64,000 nucleotides of DNA, taken from Saxidomus purpurata. Its lineage: Eukaryota; Mollusca; Bivalvia; Venerida; Veneridae. The stretch is taken from assembly GCA_022818135.1 (NCBI GenBank), contig JAFMSR010000019.1, forward strand, positions 1,736,649 through 1,800,648, given 5' to 3'. Below the pieces are notes generated by a model. The model was not told where the DNA came from. It searched no databases and saw only the letters and a program-made list of their open reading frames with translations. Of the stretch, positions 45,825 through 58,343 are shown one piece after another (the first letter of the stretch is position 1; each line of letters opens with the position of its first letter). Made by a program: the position numbers and the translations under genes.

Positions 45825-47377
45825 CAGGGCTCGACTTAGGACTGAAAACTTGATTGGACCTTTGGTCCACCTCATCTAGACTTCACTTGGCCCGAGGTCA
45901 ACTGACCTGGACCAAAATATTTGTATCAATAAAAACTATTAATTCACTATGCAAAAACATGTTTGAAAAATAACGTGACTTCGAGTGGAGTTTTGAGTGA
46001 AAATATCGATCGCTGGACTATCGCGTTTCTCTTCGTATTTCTGAGTGACTTTTTTATTACATCATGTTATTAAAATGTAGATAAAATACACCTGTAAAAG
46101 CGATCTGTTACAATTAGATTCTTTGAATCCCAAGGATTGATTCACACATCGCCGCCGCGGTATTTTCATTGCGAATCCGCGGCCGCTACCGTATACTAAT
46201 ACTGCGTTTTTGATATCATCGTTTCAAAAAATTATTTTTATCTGAAGCTCAATGTATTTGTAAAATATTTATTTCCGTGAAATATCCAAAGTAATTGGTC
46301 AATGTTTATTTTCCACTGTGCATTTGTCACTCGTGGTAGGTGTGAAAAATATGGCCTGTCATAAAGGATGACAAAATTAACTCTTTCAATTTTGAAATTG
46401 TTTGCAAGTCCAAGCTATGAGATACCACTGATTGATGAAAGCGAAAACTTATTTCTCTAACAATTAAATAGTTCCAAATGTTGTTTATTTAAAACAAAAC
46501 TACCGAAGTAATTTGATCTGTTTGTTACAAAATCGTCCAGTTTCAGCGTGTCCGTATTTCCTTTGCCATTTATTGTGCTCTTTTTCAGCAACTGTGACAG
46601 TCGAATTTTTCCAGTAACAATTTTCTTATATTCATTTAAATGAATAACCTTTGCCGAATGAAGTAACTTTTACTGCAAACTTCTGTTAATAATAGAGATA
46701 AAGCCGCAGGTGTCACGAGATCAAAGAAGATCGCCGACGCTTGTCGGCGCTAGTCAAGTTTCTTTGATCTTAGTAAAGCACGTGGCATTAAAAAGACAGA
46801 TATATTTTGACAGTTTAAGACATGTACAAGTACCTGTTGACTTTGGATTATAAAAAAATTAGTTTGGATGCGATTATGTTACGAGTAAGTTTTATTTTTG
46901 TTGATACAATATATCGAAAACGCTACACAAATGTACATCGGTAGGCCTATGAATTTCAATTTAAAATGTATAAAAGACACACAAAAAACGCGTGTTTATA
47001 AATATCTATGGAAAAGAATTTAAATTTAATATATCGTAAACCCGTTCAATCACACGTCAAGTACGGCGATTTTATTAACCCCCGCAAAGTGCCGCGATAT
47101 TTCTCCGTACTCGAAGTCCCTCCAAGTTCTAAGTCACGCTATTTGGCGCAATTGGAGGTGTATAAAACTCGATTTCAATTCGTTATATATTGGTGTCGGT
47201 GACAAATCAGAAAGCACGTTATTAATTTTGTTCTAAAAACCCCTGACAAACAAAGATTTGTGCCATTGTCATCTCATTTTTGATGTGGACCGGCGGACCA
47301 GCTTACCTGACGGTCAGTTGGACCGTGGGCTTTTTAATTGGACACGGGCCAACGGTCCAGTGCTAAATCGAGCCCTG
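45825..47377. mobile_element. Non-autonomous DNA element, CAGGGCTCGA ends, 5-bp duplication
   Basis: The inverted ends CAGGGCTCGACTTAG and CAGGGCTCGATTTAG are flanked by ACTAA on both sides (45820-45824, 47378-47382). The core has no transposase. Its inside (for example 'tcacgagatcaaag', 'gcacgtggcattaaaa', 'aaaattagtttgga') is related to 48270-48720 in the next element. CAGGG ends suggest a hAT-like relation. Confidence 0.8.
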
Positions 47378-47698
47378 ACTAACTTTATACCTGAAACATG
47401 CAAGTGATGTACATGTACTATAGTTTATACTAAGTAGGTTTTGAAGGGCATAGTACAAGTTTGTATTTTCTTGCCATCAAGCTTATTTTTCTGACCAGAG
47501 TTCGAATACCACTTCAGTCAAGAATTTTCACTGTTACATTTGGCTTCTGATGCTGATCTTATTGTGGATAGGCCTACATGTAGTTATAAAATTATGTTCT
47601 GCTGACATTGCCAAGTTGTAACCACTTAATTTACCATCTAATTTCTTCCGATTTATTGACATATGTGGCTGTAGTTTTATTTTTTAGCATTTTTAAAT

Positions 47699-49433
47699 CA
47701 CAGGGGGTCAAACAATATCCCACCCACCTTCTATAACATATTATAATATCTATACTATACTATGTAGGTAATAGAAGGGGTATCAAGTGGTTTCACCCCC
47801 TAGTCGTTTCACCCTTAGTCATTTCACCTCCTAGTCATTTCACCCCCTATTGTAATTACTATACTGATTAAGTATGCGTGAAATGTTCTATTGTTATATT
47901 GATTGATATAATTGCCAAAGGTGTTTTTCAATCACAGAGTACTTTAATCAAAACTATAGAATATTTAGCACATAATCAGTGAATAATCTAGGTTTTGATT
48001 TATATGAGTCCCTGGGACGCACAGTTTTCAAAACAATGAGTCCCAGCTATGAAATAATGAGTCCCAGAAAATAGAATCGGACATCCCCACTGCGAAACGC
48101 CGCCGTGATGTGTTTTTTTTTTCAAATATAATTGTTTCTAGAAGTATTGAGTTACTGAAAATATTAATAACCTTTTACGTAGATGTAAAATATTTATTTC
48201 CGTTAAAAATCTGCTGTAATTAGTCGAGGTTTATTCTCCAATTAGCAGTTGTCACTGGCGAATGTCGCGGTAGGTGTGAAAAATACGAGCATTCATAAAG
48301 GATGGCAAACTAACTACGTCAACTTTGAAATCTCGAGCTATGTGACACCACTGATTGAGTAACGTTTGATAATTTGTGAATGCGAAAAGTATTTTCAATT
48401 AACTTAATTAACATTTGTAAGTTCCAACAATTCTTTATTTAAAATAAACGTTATGTTTATAACAAAATCGCGGCGCTTCAAGCCGATTTTTTTATGTAAA
48501 AATTTTCTTTTACAATGTATTTACTTTAAAGAATTTCCTTTGCCGAACAGCGACTTCTTTTACTCATAAAGCCGCAGATGTTACGAGATCAAAGCACGTA
48601 CGCCGACGCTGAGTTTTGTTTGATCCAAGCGAGGCACGTGGCATTAAAAGACCGAATATGTTGACAGGTAGTGACAAGTCTGATTATTTTGGAATTATAA
48701 AAATTAGTTTGGAATAGACAATGTATTATATCAGTAAGTTTTTTTTTTTGGTTATGCACTATCAAGCTATACTAATGTACGTCGGTCGGCAAATATTTTC
48801 GAATTTAATAAATGTACAAAAGTAAAATATACGTGTATACAAATTTTCACGGAAAATAATTCTAATTTAATGTCCTGTTAGCTGTCTGAAACACCACTCT
48901 AAGTACCGCGATTTTACACCCGTGAAGTGCCGCGATTTTTTAACGATTTCATGCGAAAATTCTTCTTCAGGAAACGCAAGTTCGTGGACGATATTCTTTT
49001 ATACAAACTGCCGCGAGCATATACCCAAGTCTCGCTTTTCACGTGCTTGCGTCCTAAAGGACGCACATATTTCAAATCTTTGCGTCCTTTGCATTTTTTG
49101 TGCGTCTATGACGCAGGGCTAGATTATTCACTGCATAATGTAATCAGTACATCACTATGAAGAAATAAGATAGGATTAAAATAAATGTTTTGATTGTTCT
49201 AAAAAAGTTAAATGATTTTGAAAACATATGTTGAGAATTTGCTGTTTCTGTGTTTTTGAAAGACCTTGTTTAAGTATTGAACAGGATTCATTTTTAAATA
49301 AAACAATAAAAAAATTCATATTTTATAATAATTTTGGGGGGTGAATCATCTAGGGTTTTGGGAGGTGAAATGACTAGGGGGTGAAACAACTGGTATTCAT
49401 AGAAGGTGGGTGGGGTATGGTTCGACCCCTGTG
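47699..49433. mobile_element. hAT-like non-autonomous element with 8-bp duplication
   Basis: The ends CACAGGGGGTC and GACCCCTGTG are flanked by exact TTTTAAAT (47691-47698, 49434-49441). Subterminal inverted motifs include 'cccacccaccttctat' and 'tttcaccccctagtc'. An 8-bp duplication with CAGGGG-type ends is typical of hAT. An inner pair of inverted 'cagtgaataatctag' motifs (about 47968 and 49130) suggests a second element nested inside, whose core is related to 45825-47377. The exon-like frames at 48922-49160 look like chance. Confidence 0.82.
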
Positions 49434-49601
49434 TTTTAAATGTGCATGATGATTTATTGATTCAGAGAAATTACTATTTTAAACATGTTCTAGATAACAT
49501 ATATGTTTTAATCAATAAATTAATGACAGCTTAGAATGTGTTACTTAAATCACTGAATATCACAAACATTAATTCGACTCGTTTATGTTTATGTTCCTTA
49601 C

Positions 49602-49800
49602 ATATGTGAACATGGTGAAGGTCCGTGCAATCTTCATTGGCTTCAAATTTCTGAACTGCTACTGTCCTGGCCGGGTAGCCTTAGCACAGCGTTACATCGC
49701 ACATTCAACAACAACATTCCAACTTTAGTTCTACAATCTGCTTCTAACTTTGAACGGAAAGTCTATTTCAATCGTACAGCAAATCTATTGTTTTCGTCTG
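49602..49800 (-). other. Candidate first exon of the SPOUT1 transcript
   Basis: A minus-strand segment next to a promoter-like region, ending in a strong donor ATAT|GTAAGG at 49602. It contains short upstream ATG frames (MLLLNVRCNAVLRLPGQD, then stop) and so would be mostly 5' UTR. It is proposed only because splicing to 45814 is possible; there is no transcript evidence. Confidence 0.3.
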
Positions 49801-49829
49801 CAATAGTTGGCGCCTTAAGATACTGAAGG

Positions 49830-49962
49830 CACAATGAAGCGCATATTTCATTGGCTAATTAAATTCCTACTAACCAACCAAAATATTCTTTCCACCGCTT
49901 CAAAATCTCGCGCGATCGATTACGTCACAAAACATTGTCTGCATGTAAAATGGCGTCCCCTG
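49830..49962. promoter_or_regulatory. Promoter-like, possibly bidirectional region
   Basis: Clustered motifs: inverted CCAAT (ATTGGCTAAT, 49851), CTCGCGCGATCG (49911), a CRE-like TTACGTCA (49920) and a YY1-like AAAATGGCG (49947). CpG density is higher than in the surroundings. Exon-like segments with donors leave in both directions (minus at 49602, plus at 50089). Confidence 0.4.
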
Positions 49963-50018
49963 AATTGAGAATTGCGGGAAGTTGTAATTTTTTGGAGTTG
50001 ACGAGAAAATGACAGTGT

Positions 50019-52153
50019 ATGATGAGTTCACACAAGTTAAACACGGAGCAGAACGTTTTGCAGCATCCAGATCGTATACACGATACTATGTAAGTTATTT
50101 ATTTAACTTTAAGGTTGCTGGCCCACAAGACGTTTCGTCCCAAGAATGTTCGCATCTGGTTTATTTTTATACATTCATACTAATTTATTTATTCTTTTAA
50201 GTTCTTTCAAATTATATAAATAGCTGTCAAGACTTAATTCAAAAGGAACGAATCAACACCGAAGAGAGGCACTTTGCTGTAATTATGACTCAGAGACTGG
50301 CTGTCCGAAAAATACTGTCCGAAAAATACTGTCCGAAAATTGTCAGTAATATGATTCAGCTTACCTTGAATTTAAGAGTAAACAAGACATTCCATTCTTA
50401 AAATCCATTTATATTAATAACTTTGCTTAACACTGATGCTTTTAGCACACTATATATCCATATAACTGATGTGAATAATTGTATTTTTTGCATTTCAAGC
50501 ATTTATGACACTTGCTGTCAAGTTGAAAATGTCCGACATGTTTACTATTTTAATCAAACCAATATATGTTGTTTATTTATATTAAATAATTTTATGTATT
50601 ATTATGCATAAAAGTATTATGAAGTGAGTCCTTGTATCATATCACCATGGGTATTATTATTGGGAAACTAGTTTAGTCACTTATGCAGAAGATGCTGGCA
50701 TGTTTCAATGTTAGAATATCACATTATTTAATGTATGTTATTGTCATACATGCCACAAAGGATTGAGTTATTGTCAAGATATTTTTGAAAAAACACCAGA
50801 TTTTTGGACGACTCGCCGGGAGATATTATTTAAGCAGGAAATCAAGCATTTCTAAGGACGCATTTGATGGTTTAGGGTCTAAATAACGGGAGAACCCGGT
50901 AAATATCGGGAGAAAGGCATGTATCGTTATGGGTTTTAAGTATCTTTGATTCTTTTCTTCAGCTATTATGGAAAAACTGTATTATTAATGATTAACTTGA
51001 AACATATCACTAATTCTTTTATCTTTGATTTTTCTTTTTTAGTGCAATTGGTATAAATGGCCCTGGTCAAGTAATGGTAGCCAGTTGACACCTAGAGCTC
51101 GATAGTGTACGGTAAAGCTTGTTTAGATCACTCTGGTACATTTCATCTTTAAAATAGCTCTCTACACATATGAGAAACTGGTCAGACTCAGTTCAGTATA
51201 TAAGAACCAAAGAACCCTTGTAAATCCATGATTCTTACAGCGAACCAATTGGTTTAATTATTATTTAAACCATATCAAACATTTTCTTCGAGTTACCAGT
51301 GTAAATAAGGCCTAAAAAATGTCTGTTTCCTATACGTAACATGTTGAAAAAAGATTGGTTGGTGACGTAGATATTTTTTATGCCCCGAAAAGTGGGCATA
51401 TATTTTTTTTTATAAAAACTGCGCAGTCCATCAGTGTGTCCGTCATTGCATTGTTTTTGTGGTATGGCTGTAAATTGTCATGCATTGAAGGATTTTAAAA
51501 TATATTGCACAAATGTTCATCATATCAAGACGATGTGTTGCGTGCAAGACCCAAGTCACCTCCTCAAAGATCACGGTCACACTTAGTTTAAAGGTAATGG
51601 AATACTTCATGTATGCACACATTTGTGTCCCGACTGTAACTTTGTCATGCATTGAAGGATTCTAAATAATTTGGCACATATCCCACGTCCCTAAGGTCAA
51701 GGCCACACATAGAGTTTAAAAGTAATGGAGTCCTGTATGCATGTGGCACTAGTGGCCATGGGGTTCTAACCCAGGACCCTCCGATCCTGATGTTAGGTTG
51801 TAATAGATAATGATCAATCATGTGGATATATAATCATACAATAGACTTCAGAAATTTATTGTTATTCAAAATATAATATTTTAATGTATAAGAATAAGAA
51901 GTTCTTGGTGAATTGTTTAATGAATAATTATTGAACATAACAATAGACAAAAACTGACAGTAAATTGTTCAATGGTTTTTTAGGTGGTTACAGACAGACT
52001 ATGAATGTGCATCAGATCTGCTTAGGCATCTTTCACAGTTTGTTCGAATGTATGGACCATTGTTCACAACTTGGTATGTTGGATTTGATCGATCCTAGAA
52101 TTCGTATTTGAAAAACATGGTTCATGGAACAGGGCATGTCAGCAGTCTGACAG
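50019..52153 (+). pseudogene. Spliced remnant resembling a CACTA/EnSpm transposase-associated (DUF4218-like) domain
   Basis: Exon 1 runs from ATGATG at 50019 to donor CTAT|GTAAGT (50089); exon 2 starts at 51984 after acceptor gttttttag. The phases agree, giving MWLQTDYECASDLLRHLSQF and VRMYGPLFTTWYVGFD, an in-frame TAG at 52096, then NSYLKNMVHGTGHVSS to a donor-like CAG|GTAACT at 52153. The order HL..V...GPL...W..F(E/D)..N..LK...HGT resembles the DUF4218-type segment of CACTA/EnSpm transposases. The stop means it is broken, or ends at 52095 as a 61-residue product. A further frame 53238-53340 (WDSNLAGKTIFMLEKKAGDK) could be an alternative 3' exon. Confidence 0.4.
51378..51770 (+). repeat. Interspersed repeat starting 'tatgccccgaaaagtgggca'
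   Basis: Two diverged inner units share 'tcatgcattgaaggatt', 'cacaaatgttcatc / cacatatcccacgtc' and 'aaggtcacac'. The opening hairpin-like 'gccccgaaaagtgggc' is a common start of bivalve dispersed repeats. The tail (to 51800) reads 'ggttctaacccaggaccctc', possibly a degraded box B on the minus strand. Confidence 0.55.
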
Positions 52154-52364
52154 GTAACTATTTCAGTATCTGCATCTCTGGATTTTCATTTTCCTGTAGC
52201 TTAATAACATTTGGTCATTCACAAGTTTATCATAATCAAGTAAAGAAATAATTATGTGTCATTGGCGAAATTAGTAAAAACTAAAACTGATGGTGTTATA
52301 AATATGGCATTTAAACATGTTAAATGGGAAAGCATTTGATAATATTTTAATACAACTAGTCAAA

Positions 52365-52535
52365 AGGGGACCGGTAGAGTAGAGGTTGGCTCCCGATCAT
52401 CCTGGAGGTTGCCGGTTCAAGCCCCACTGAGGTCACAGTTGTACCTCCTCATATGATACAAGTACTGGTTTTTCCAGAAAGAAGACTTGAGAGTGACTCA
52501 ATAAGCTTTAAGCTTTCTTCAAAATTGAGCTGAAA
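52365..52535 (+). mobile_element. tRNA-derived SINE
   Basis: Box A-like TAGAGTAGAGG (52375) and box B GGTTCAAGCCC (52413) are at tRNA spacing, followed by 'gtacctcctcatatgata' and 'agtactggtttttccag'. It shares this body with the inverted copy at 12830-12966. Confidence 0.7.
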
Positions 52536-52539
52536 TAAT

Positions 52540-54100
52540 TGGTATAAACTAGTATTGGTATAAATAAGTCTTGTGAAGTTTCAATCAATTTTGAAAAATG
52601 GTATTAAATTGAAGATGAAGTGCACAAAAAATATACACTGTATTGAAAAGGAACAAAGGACCATACCTATGTGAAAAAATAAACTGAACAAAATATGATG
52701 AGAGCATGTGCATAACTAGGCTTGATGCCAATCACTGACTGACTCCTGTTTAGTTTCATTTAATTCTGGCCAGAGGTCTCTGACTTGAAGCACACATGAA
52801 AATACATAAACTGTACTAAAACAAACAAAGGGTCAGTCTGTTGATTTCTTCATTGCAGTTGAGGTTAGCAGTTGGCTAAGACTTGTAAAATACCTGGAAT
52901 TTAATACCTGGAAGAAACACACATTGGCCTAAAAGTGCTGGTTGATCGTCTGTCAGCAAGGATGGGTAGAGTATGTACAAGTATAATAATCAATTGCCAA
53001 AATTTAAGTCTATGATGGATGATTTGAAGTTGTGAATAGTTTCTTTTATTTAATAACCATGACACTGAATATCTTTAAATTTATTTTGAAGAAGTGTAAC
53101 AGTTAATAGAATAGACTGTGTATGTAAGAGTACTAGCAGGTCATTTATTTCAAAGCTTGTACATCTTTTTGGCCATATCATTCAAAAATAATAATATAAT
53201 GACTTTTATATGCACACGTAGAAACATATGATTTCAGGGACAGCAATCTAGCTGGTAAGACCATTTTCATGCTTGAAAAAAAAGCTGGTGATAAATTTCA
53301 CGGAGGAAGAGATACAAACAGCCCAGCCAGTGGTTTCTGAGCAAATCTTAACAGCTGCAATAAATACCTCAGAATGCAGAGAGGAAATGAGGTCTTCTAC
53401 CCACAGGAATATTTGAGAGCAAAAACTAGAAACTTGTATACTGTGCTACTTGAGAGGGGAAGATGTGTTAAAAGAAATAAATCTGTTCATTTGACAGAAC
53501 ATTTCAAAATACAATGTATTGAAAACTGTTTTCATCCAGAAAGAACATCAAGCTCTCAACCATCAGTTCAAGCAGGTCAAATCTGATAAAGTGATGAAAC
53601 TTGTTCCTGCACTGAATACAAAAAGAAGAAAATGTGTTCTGAGTAAAACATTTCTTTACAACTAAACTTTGTAGAAAACAGCTGAAGTTTTTGAAAAACT
53701 TTTTAGACATACAATGCAGTGAATAATGAATACCCACAGTTTGAAACATTTCTTGAAAAGTCATGCTAAAACCTGATATGTTAAATAGCTGAAACACAAA
53801 TTCATGTATCAGGGTATTATAAGTGACTTTTCAGTTAATTGTTTACATGTATTTACATTCAGGTGAGGTTATGTTTGTTATGTATATAATTGATATACTT
53901 GTATGTAGGTTTTGGATATGGGTGAAGTGACCCAGATTTTGTTACATGCTGGTTTCAGTTAATTGTATATATATTGAGTATAGAAAATGAGCATTTTTTC
54001 TTAATTTTTCACTTTGCTAAAGTACTACATATATTTATTGAAGATCATTAACCCAGTTTCATCTGGATACACATTTCGGTGCAGCTTTTCAATCTAGATT
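52540..54100. other. No clear gene
   Basis: It contains the open frame 53238-53586 (interrupted by one TGA at 53338-53340), discussed with 50019-52153. Nothing else was recognised. Confidence 0.35.
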
Positions 54101-54409
54101 TAAATGATTAAATCTTGGTCACATTGGGTCAAAAGTATGATGTCTCTGGTGAGCGTCATAGGACCATCTTGTCCCTCTTGTTTCATAATTTTTACAGATA
54201 TTGCATTTAAACTACAATACTTATATTCCATCATCATTACCTCAGTAACATCATGAGGAATTTTGTAAGAACTGGTCTTTTTTCACTTGGAAAAATAAAT
54301 TGAAACTTGGTAAAATCTTGTCTGAAAAATTATTTCATTTATTCTATTTTGGAATTATTTCAGTGAAAAATTGCTGTAAGAAGTTAACCAAAATTTCAAT
54401 GAAATTTTG

Positions 54410-54590
54410 GTATTGTTAGTTTGTTGACTGAAATATCACACTTTTCTCACTGAAAAATGACTGAGAAATTACCAAATTTCAGTCATTTTGGTGTGATACA
54501 CCGAGATTTGATGATTTCAGTGAAATTTCACTGAAATTCACTAAAATTTCACTGAAATTTCAGTACTATTTTCACTGGGATATGTACGTT
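54410..54590. repeat. Repeat related to 33380-34010
   Basis: Runs of 'tcactgaaatttcagt' close with 'tattttcactgggatatgta', the inverse of the left edge at 33385. Confidence 0.6.
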
Positions 54591-55007
54591 GTGAAGATAA
54601 TAAGTCTGATTTTGAAATTGATGTAAAAATATGTTTATGAACAGTCGGAACAAAGAACTTTTCTAACAATTTTGAAGCATTCGAATTAGCAAAGTAAAAT
54701 GAATACAGAAGTCAGCCATCTAATTATCAGTTTAGTGTTTGGATATATACATGATATATGTTATTCTTTGTGATATCAGTATTTTGAAATCTGACACTTT
54801 TACTGTATCAACTGTATTTTTTCGCAATAAATAACTGAACCAGAAAGTGAGAACATTTTTGCACTCTCAATTTGAAGTAATAGATGCAGTACGGCCAGAA
54901 AATATACACTGTTACTGTGACATTTACCCTGAGTACAAGATTTAGTGCACTTGCCTGGTGGGTGAGGTCAATTTTGACCCCAGAGGCATGATTTGAATAC
55001 AAGTTTG

Positions 55008-56498
55008 GCAAAAACCCGGGTAATACTACTAAAACCTGGGATGGTGGGTTTTACTGGGAAAACCCGGGTTTAACTATGGGTAATTCTGGGCGATACTGGG
55101 TAATTTGTTGGATGCTTAGAAAGTCACATAAAATACACCTGAACATTGCAGTCAAATTCTAGATATGATATAACTGATCTAATGCTAATAAAGATTGTGT
55201 TAAGTAAACTAAAAATATATGAAAATTAAATACAAAAACTCAAAAATAAGACAAATGGCATTTGAACAAAATGAGATCAACAATTTTACAGTATTTACAT
55301 ACTGTTTTGGTATTAGCTTAGGTAAATATCACCAATGAGAGCAAAATCACTAAATTATTACATGTATGGCTAAAGCAGGAACTGTAATACAATAGTGTAA
55401 TATAATACAATATTTTCTAATTTTGAAAATATTCAGACAAAATTAATGAAATAAGCTAGGTCTTCAGTCAGGGGTGTAACTTGTATAAGTTATTTTGAAA
55501 ATAACTTCTGTAAGTGATATTTGAAACATTTTGTTAATAAAATTACTTCCCTTTGCTGAAAGAATTAACTCCCTTGAAAGTTGAGGTCACCAAAATAATG
55601 GAAATATCTTAAAATAACGTATACAGGTTACTAATCAACATTTCAATTTTTCTTGAATTTCTTGATTACTAGCAGATTACTTCTGCAAATACCTTTAGAT
55701 AAGAGGAAGAAATGTAGGTTCTTTCTTTATAGCTGACAGTAATGACTTTTCAATTAGACATAATGGATTTATTGCCAAAATTATCTAACAGATGACCTGA
55801 AAAATGTCCTACTTCAAAGCCCTTGCGTAAGGTTTTGTCGATGCGTAACATATTTTATTTCATGATCTTGAAGTTCAATGATCATAGAAATAGAAAAAAA
55901 TTGTGTAACTCCCCAGAAAATTTGTATTCTTGTGAAAAAATGATGTTAAATCTTTGCACTGTTTGGACGAAAATAACTTGAACAAGTGATCATGACTGAA
56001 AAATAACTTAAAGAAGTGATTAAGTGAGTGATGAATAAAAGATAAATATAACATGTACAAGTTATCTAAAATAACACTAAAATAACTTATACAAGTTACA
56101 CCCCTGACTGGTCTTGAAAAAGCAGCAAAATTTGTGTTTTCTTATAGAATGCTGCGGGGGAAAGAAGAAATAGTTTGGTAATATAGAAACACTGAAAAAA
56201 ATGTCTGTCAAAAAATGATTGTTTGTATAACATGTATAAAGTGTACTGAGTATTGCTGAGTATGCCTGAATGAATACATGTACACGTATCATGTAGTACT
56301 GACTATGAATAGTATTAAAACTTTCCTTGATACATTTCAGATTGTTTATATGTTGATGTATTATGTTTTTAACCAAAATGTACTGCTGATAATGAAACTG
56401 AAACATTATTACCCACTATTGCCCATTTTAGGGATTATTGCCTGTGAAGGGTTTTCCCACCGGGTTTTCCCGCCCCAGGTTATTCCTTGCCAACCTTG
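55008..56498. mobile_element. DNA element with CCCGGG-rich inverted ends
   Basis: The left edge 'aaaacccgggtaatac', 'aacctgggatggtgggtttt' pairs imperfectly with the inverse of the right edge 'gggttttcccaccgggtttt', 'cccgccccaggttattcc'. No target duplication was established. It carries the nested MITE 55465-56110. Confidence 0.45.
55465..56110. mobile_element. MITE with CAGTCAGGGGTGT ends and 5-bp duplication
   Basis: The inverted ends CAGTCAGGGGTGTAACTTG match exactly and continue through 'tataagttatttt'. GTCTT flanks both sides (55460-55464, 56111-56115). It has no ORF of note. Confidence 0.85.
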
Positions 56499-56991
56499 TT
56501 TGAACAGAGTAGGCGGAAGACCACTAGACAATGCTACATTCCAAATATCTAAGCTCTAATCCATTAGAAAAGCAGATTTTTAAAGTTTTCTCTATACCAA
56601 ACTACCCCCTGGGGAGGGTAATTTTTCACCCTAATGTTTATTTCCCCCAACTTGGGCCTAAAATTCTCCTCTGCCAGGTAAAACAAAATAAGCATTTAGT
56701 ATGTACAAGTAGTGTGGTGCATAGAATGACTGAAAGAGACCGAGAAACAGTTTATGACGACCCAAAACAATTTTTTTTTTAAAGAGTATAATATGACTTA
56801 CAGTTTAAATGAAGAAATTTGTAAATATTGTATTACAAATCAAGTAAAAAGATCGAAAAACAAATATTGCAGACTGAAAACTTTCTGAATTAGCACTCCA
56901 GATTTTGTAATGGATGCAACACAGGAACTTTAAAATATCAAAATAGACAAAAATGATTCACTACATACAAATTCCTTCTTTTATTTGATAC

Positions 56992-57666
56992 CACGGACCT
57001 ATATACACATGGATTGGCAACTTCCGAAAATCATTAATGCGATATCGGAGTAAATGTTACCCATCATGCTTTGCGCGCGCTCGGTGTTTTTCGGAAATTT
57101 TCTTCCGATTTGTGATATTCGGCAGGTGCCGCCAGACTTGACAAAATTTTCAACAAACAAAATCGATAACAGTTACACCTTACGAAAAAATATTAGCTTG
57201 GAATAAGACAAAAGTTGCATAAACAAAGAAAAATACAAACTATTGAGCCATACATATTGAAGTAGACACAATTTAATTTGATTTATTGTTTACGTTTTTC
57301 CCCCGATACGTTCCAAGATGGAGGACGGCTGGAAGCTTCATTCTACATCGCACAGACAAAATTTTCAACATACAAAATCGATAAAAGTTACGCATTACGA
57401 AAAACAGATATAGGTTGGAATGAGACTAATGTTACTTAAAGAAAAACAAAACTATTGAGCCATAAATATTGAAGAAGACACGATTAAATTTGATTATTTT
57501 TCAAGATGGAGGACAGGTGGACGCTGGGAGTTTTCGATTTCGGCAAACCTCGGATATTGTCCATCGATGCTAAAATCTCGCATAAAATCTCGCCATCTGC
57601 AATAGAAAGGTTGAACTTGTATAGGAAGATACGAGAGTTGCCAATCCATGTGTATATAGGTCCGTG
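56992..57666. mobile_element. DNA element with CACGGACCTATATACACATG ends and 7-bp duplication
   Basis: Inverted ends are identical for about 30 bases (through 'gattggcaact'). TTGATAC flanks both sides (56985-56991, 57667-57673). Inside are two diverged direct copies of about 170 bases ('gacaaaattttcaaca', 'actattgagccata', 'aatttgatt'). 'caagatggaggac' occurs twice and looks like a fragment of a gene start. Confidence 0.85.
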
Positions 57667-57699
57667 TTGATACTGAAGTTATAAATCGTACATTATTCT

Positions 57700-58330
57700 T
57701 TCGAAAAAAAAGTAGTTTTTCAGTCTTTTTTGGTCATGTATCCCAAGTAATGTATGAAGATGACATATGATCAATACCTAAACAATTTTGCAAAGGGTAA
57801 TGTTAGTGTTTAGGAAATACAATCTGTAGCAGTCTGTAACCAGAAGCATCTCCAAAATGTATTTGATGTTTGCGTTTTATCATGTTGGCGTTTTATCATT
57901 TTCCCCAAGTTTATCACGTTAAAAATTTCCCCTTTGCCTTGAAAATAACGCATTGCCCCTCTTCCCCTCCAAGTGTCACGGCCCCATAAATTTCCCCCAA
58001 AAGCCAGTGACAGCACTGCTAGAGTAGCTAGCCTTCACATCAAGAACAAGAGGTGATGTGACAAACTAACATTTGTTGGCGGTTCCTTGCTTGGCCTTTT
58101 GTATGTATTATCGGTTTCCATGGTTAAATATCGCAGATTTTCTTTAAATAACAGAATTTCTTTTAATTTTGCACGTTTTTGTCCATCGAAATGACATAGA
58201 CGCATATGCAGAGCGTTTGGGTGATATTGATTTGGCGAGCGGAATAAACTCTGGTGTACGGTACAGAAACGAAAACTGACATAATTTATAACGGTCTAAC
58301 CCAGTATACATTTTTCAACTAATTATATTT
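57700..58330. other. No gene recognised
   Basis: No coherent coding segment and no repeat edges identified. Confidence 0.4.
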
Positions 58331-58343
58331 AGATTTGTTTAAA

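Larger units (their letters stand above)
54945..56620. repeat. Pearl-like unit split by a nested DNA element
   Basis: The left half ('gtcaattttgaccccagaggcatgatttga', in two parts) ends near 55004. The right half ('gaccactagacaatgctaca', 'aaatatctaagctcta') resumes near 56500. Both belong to the family at 20463-21051 and 24740-25515. Confidence 0.65.
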
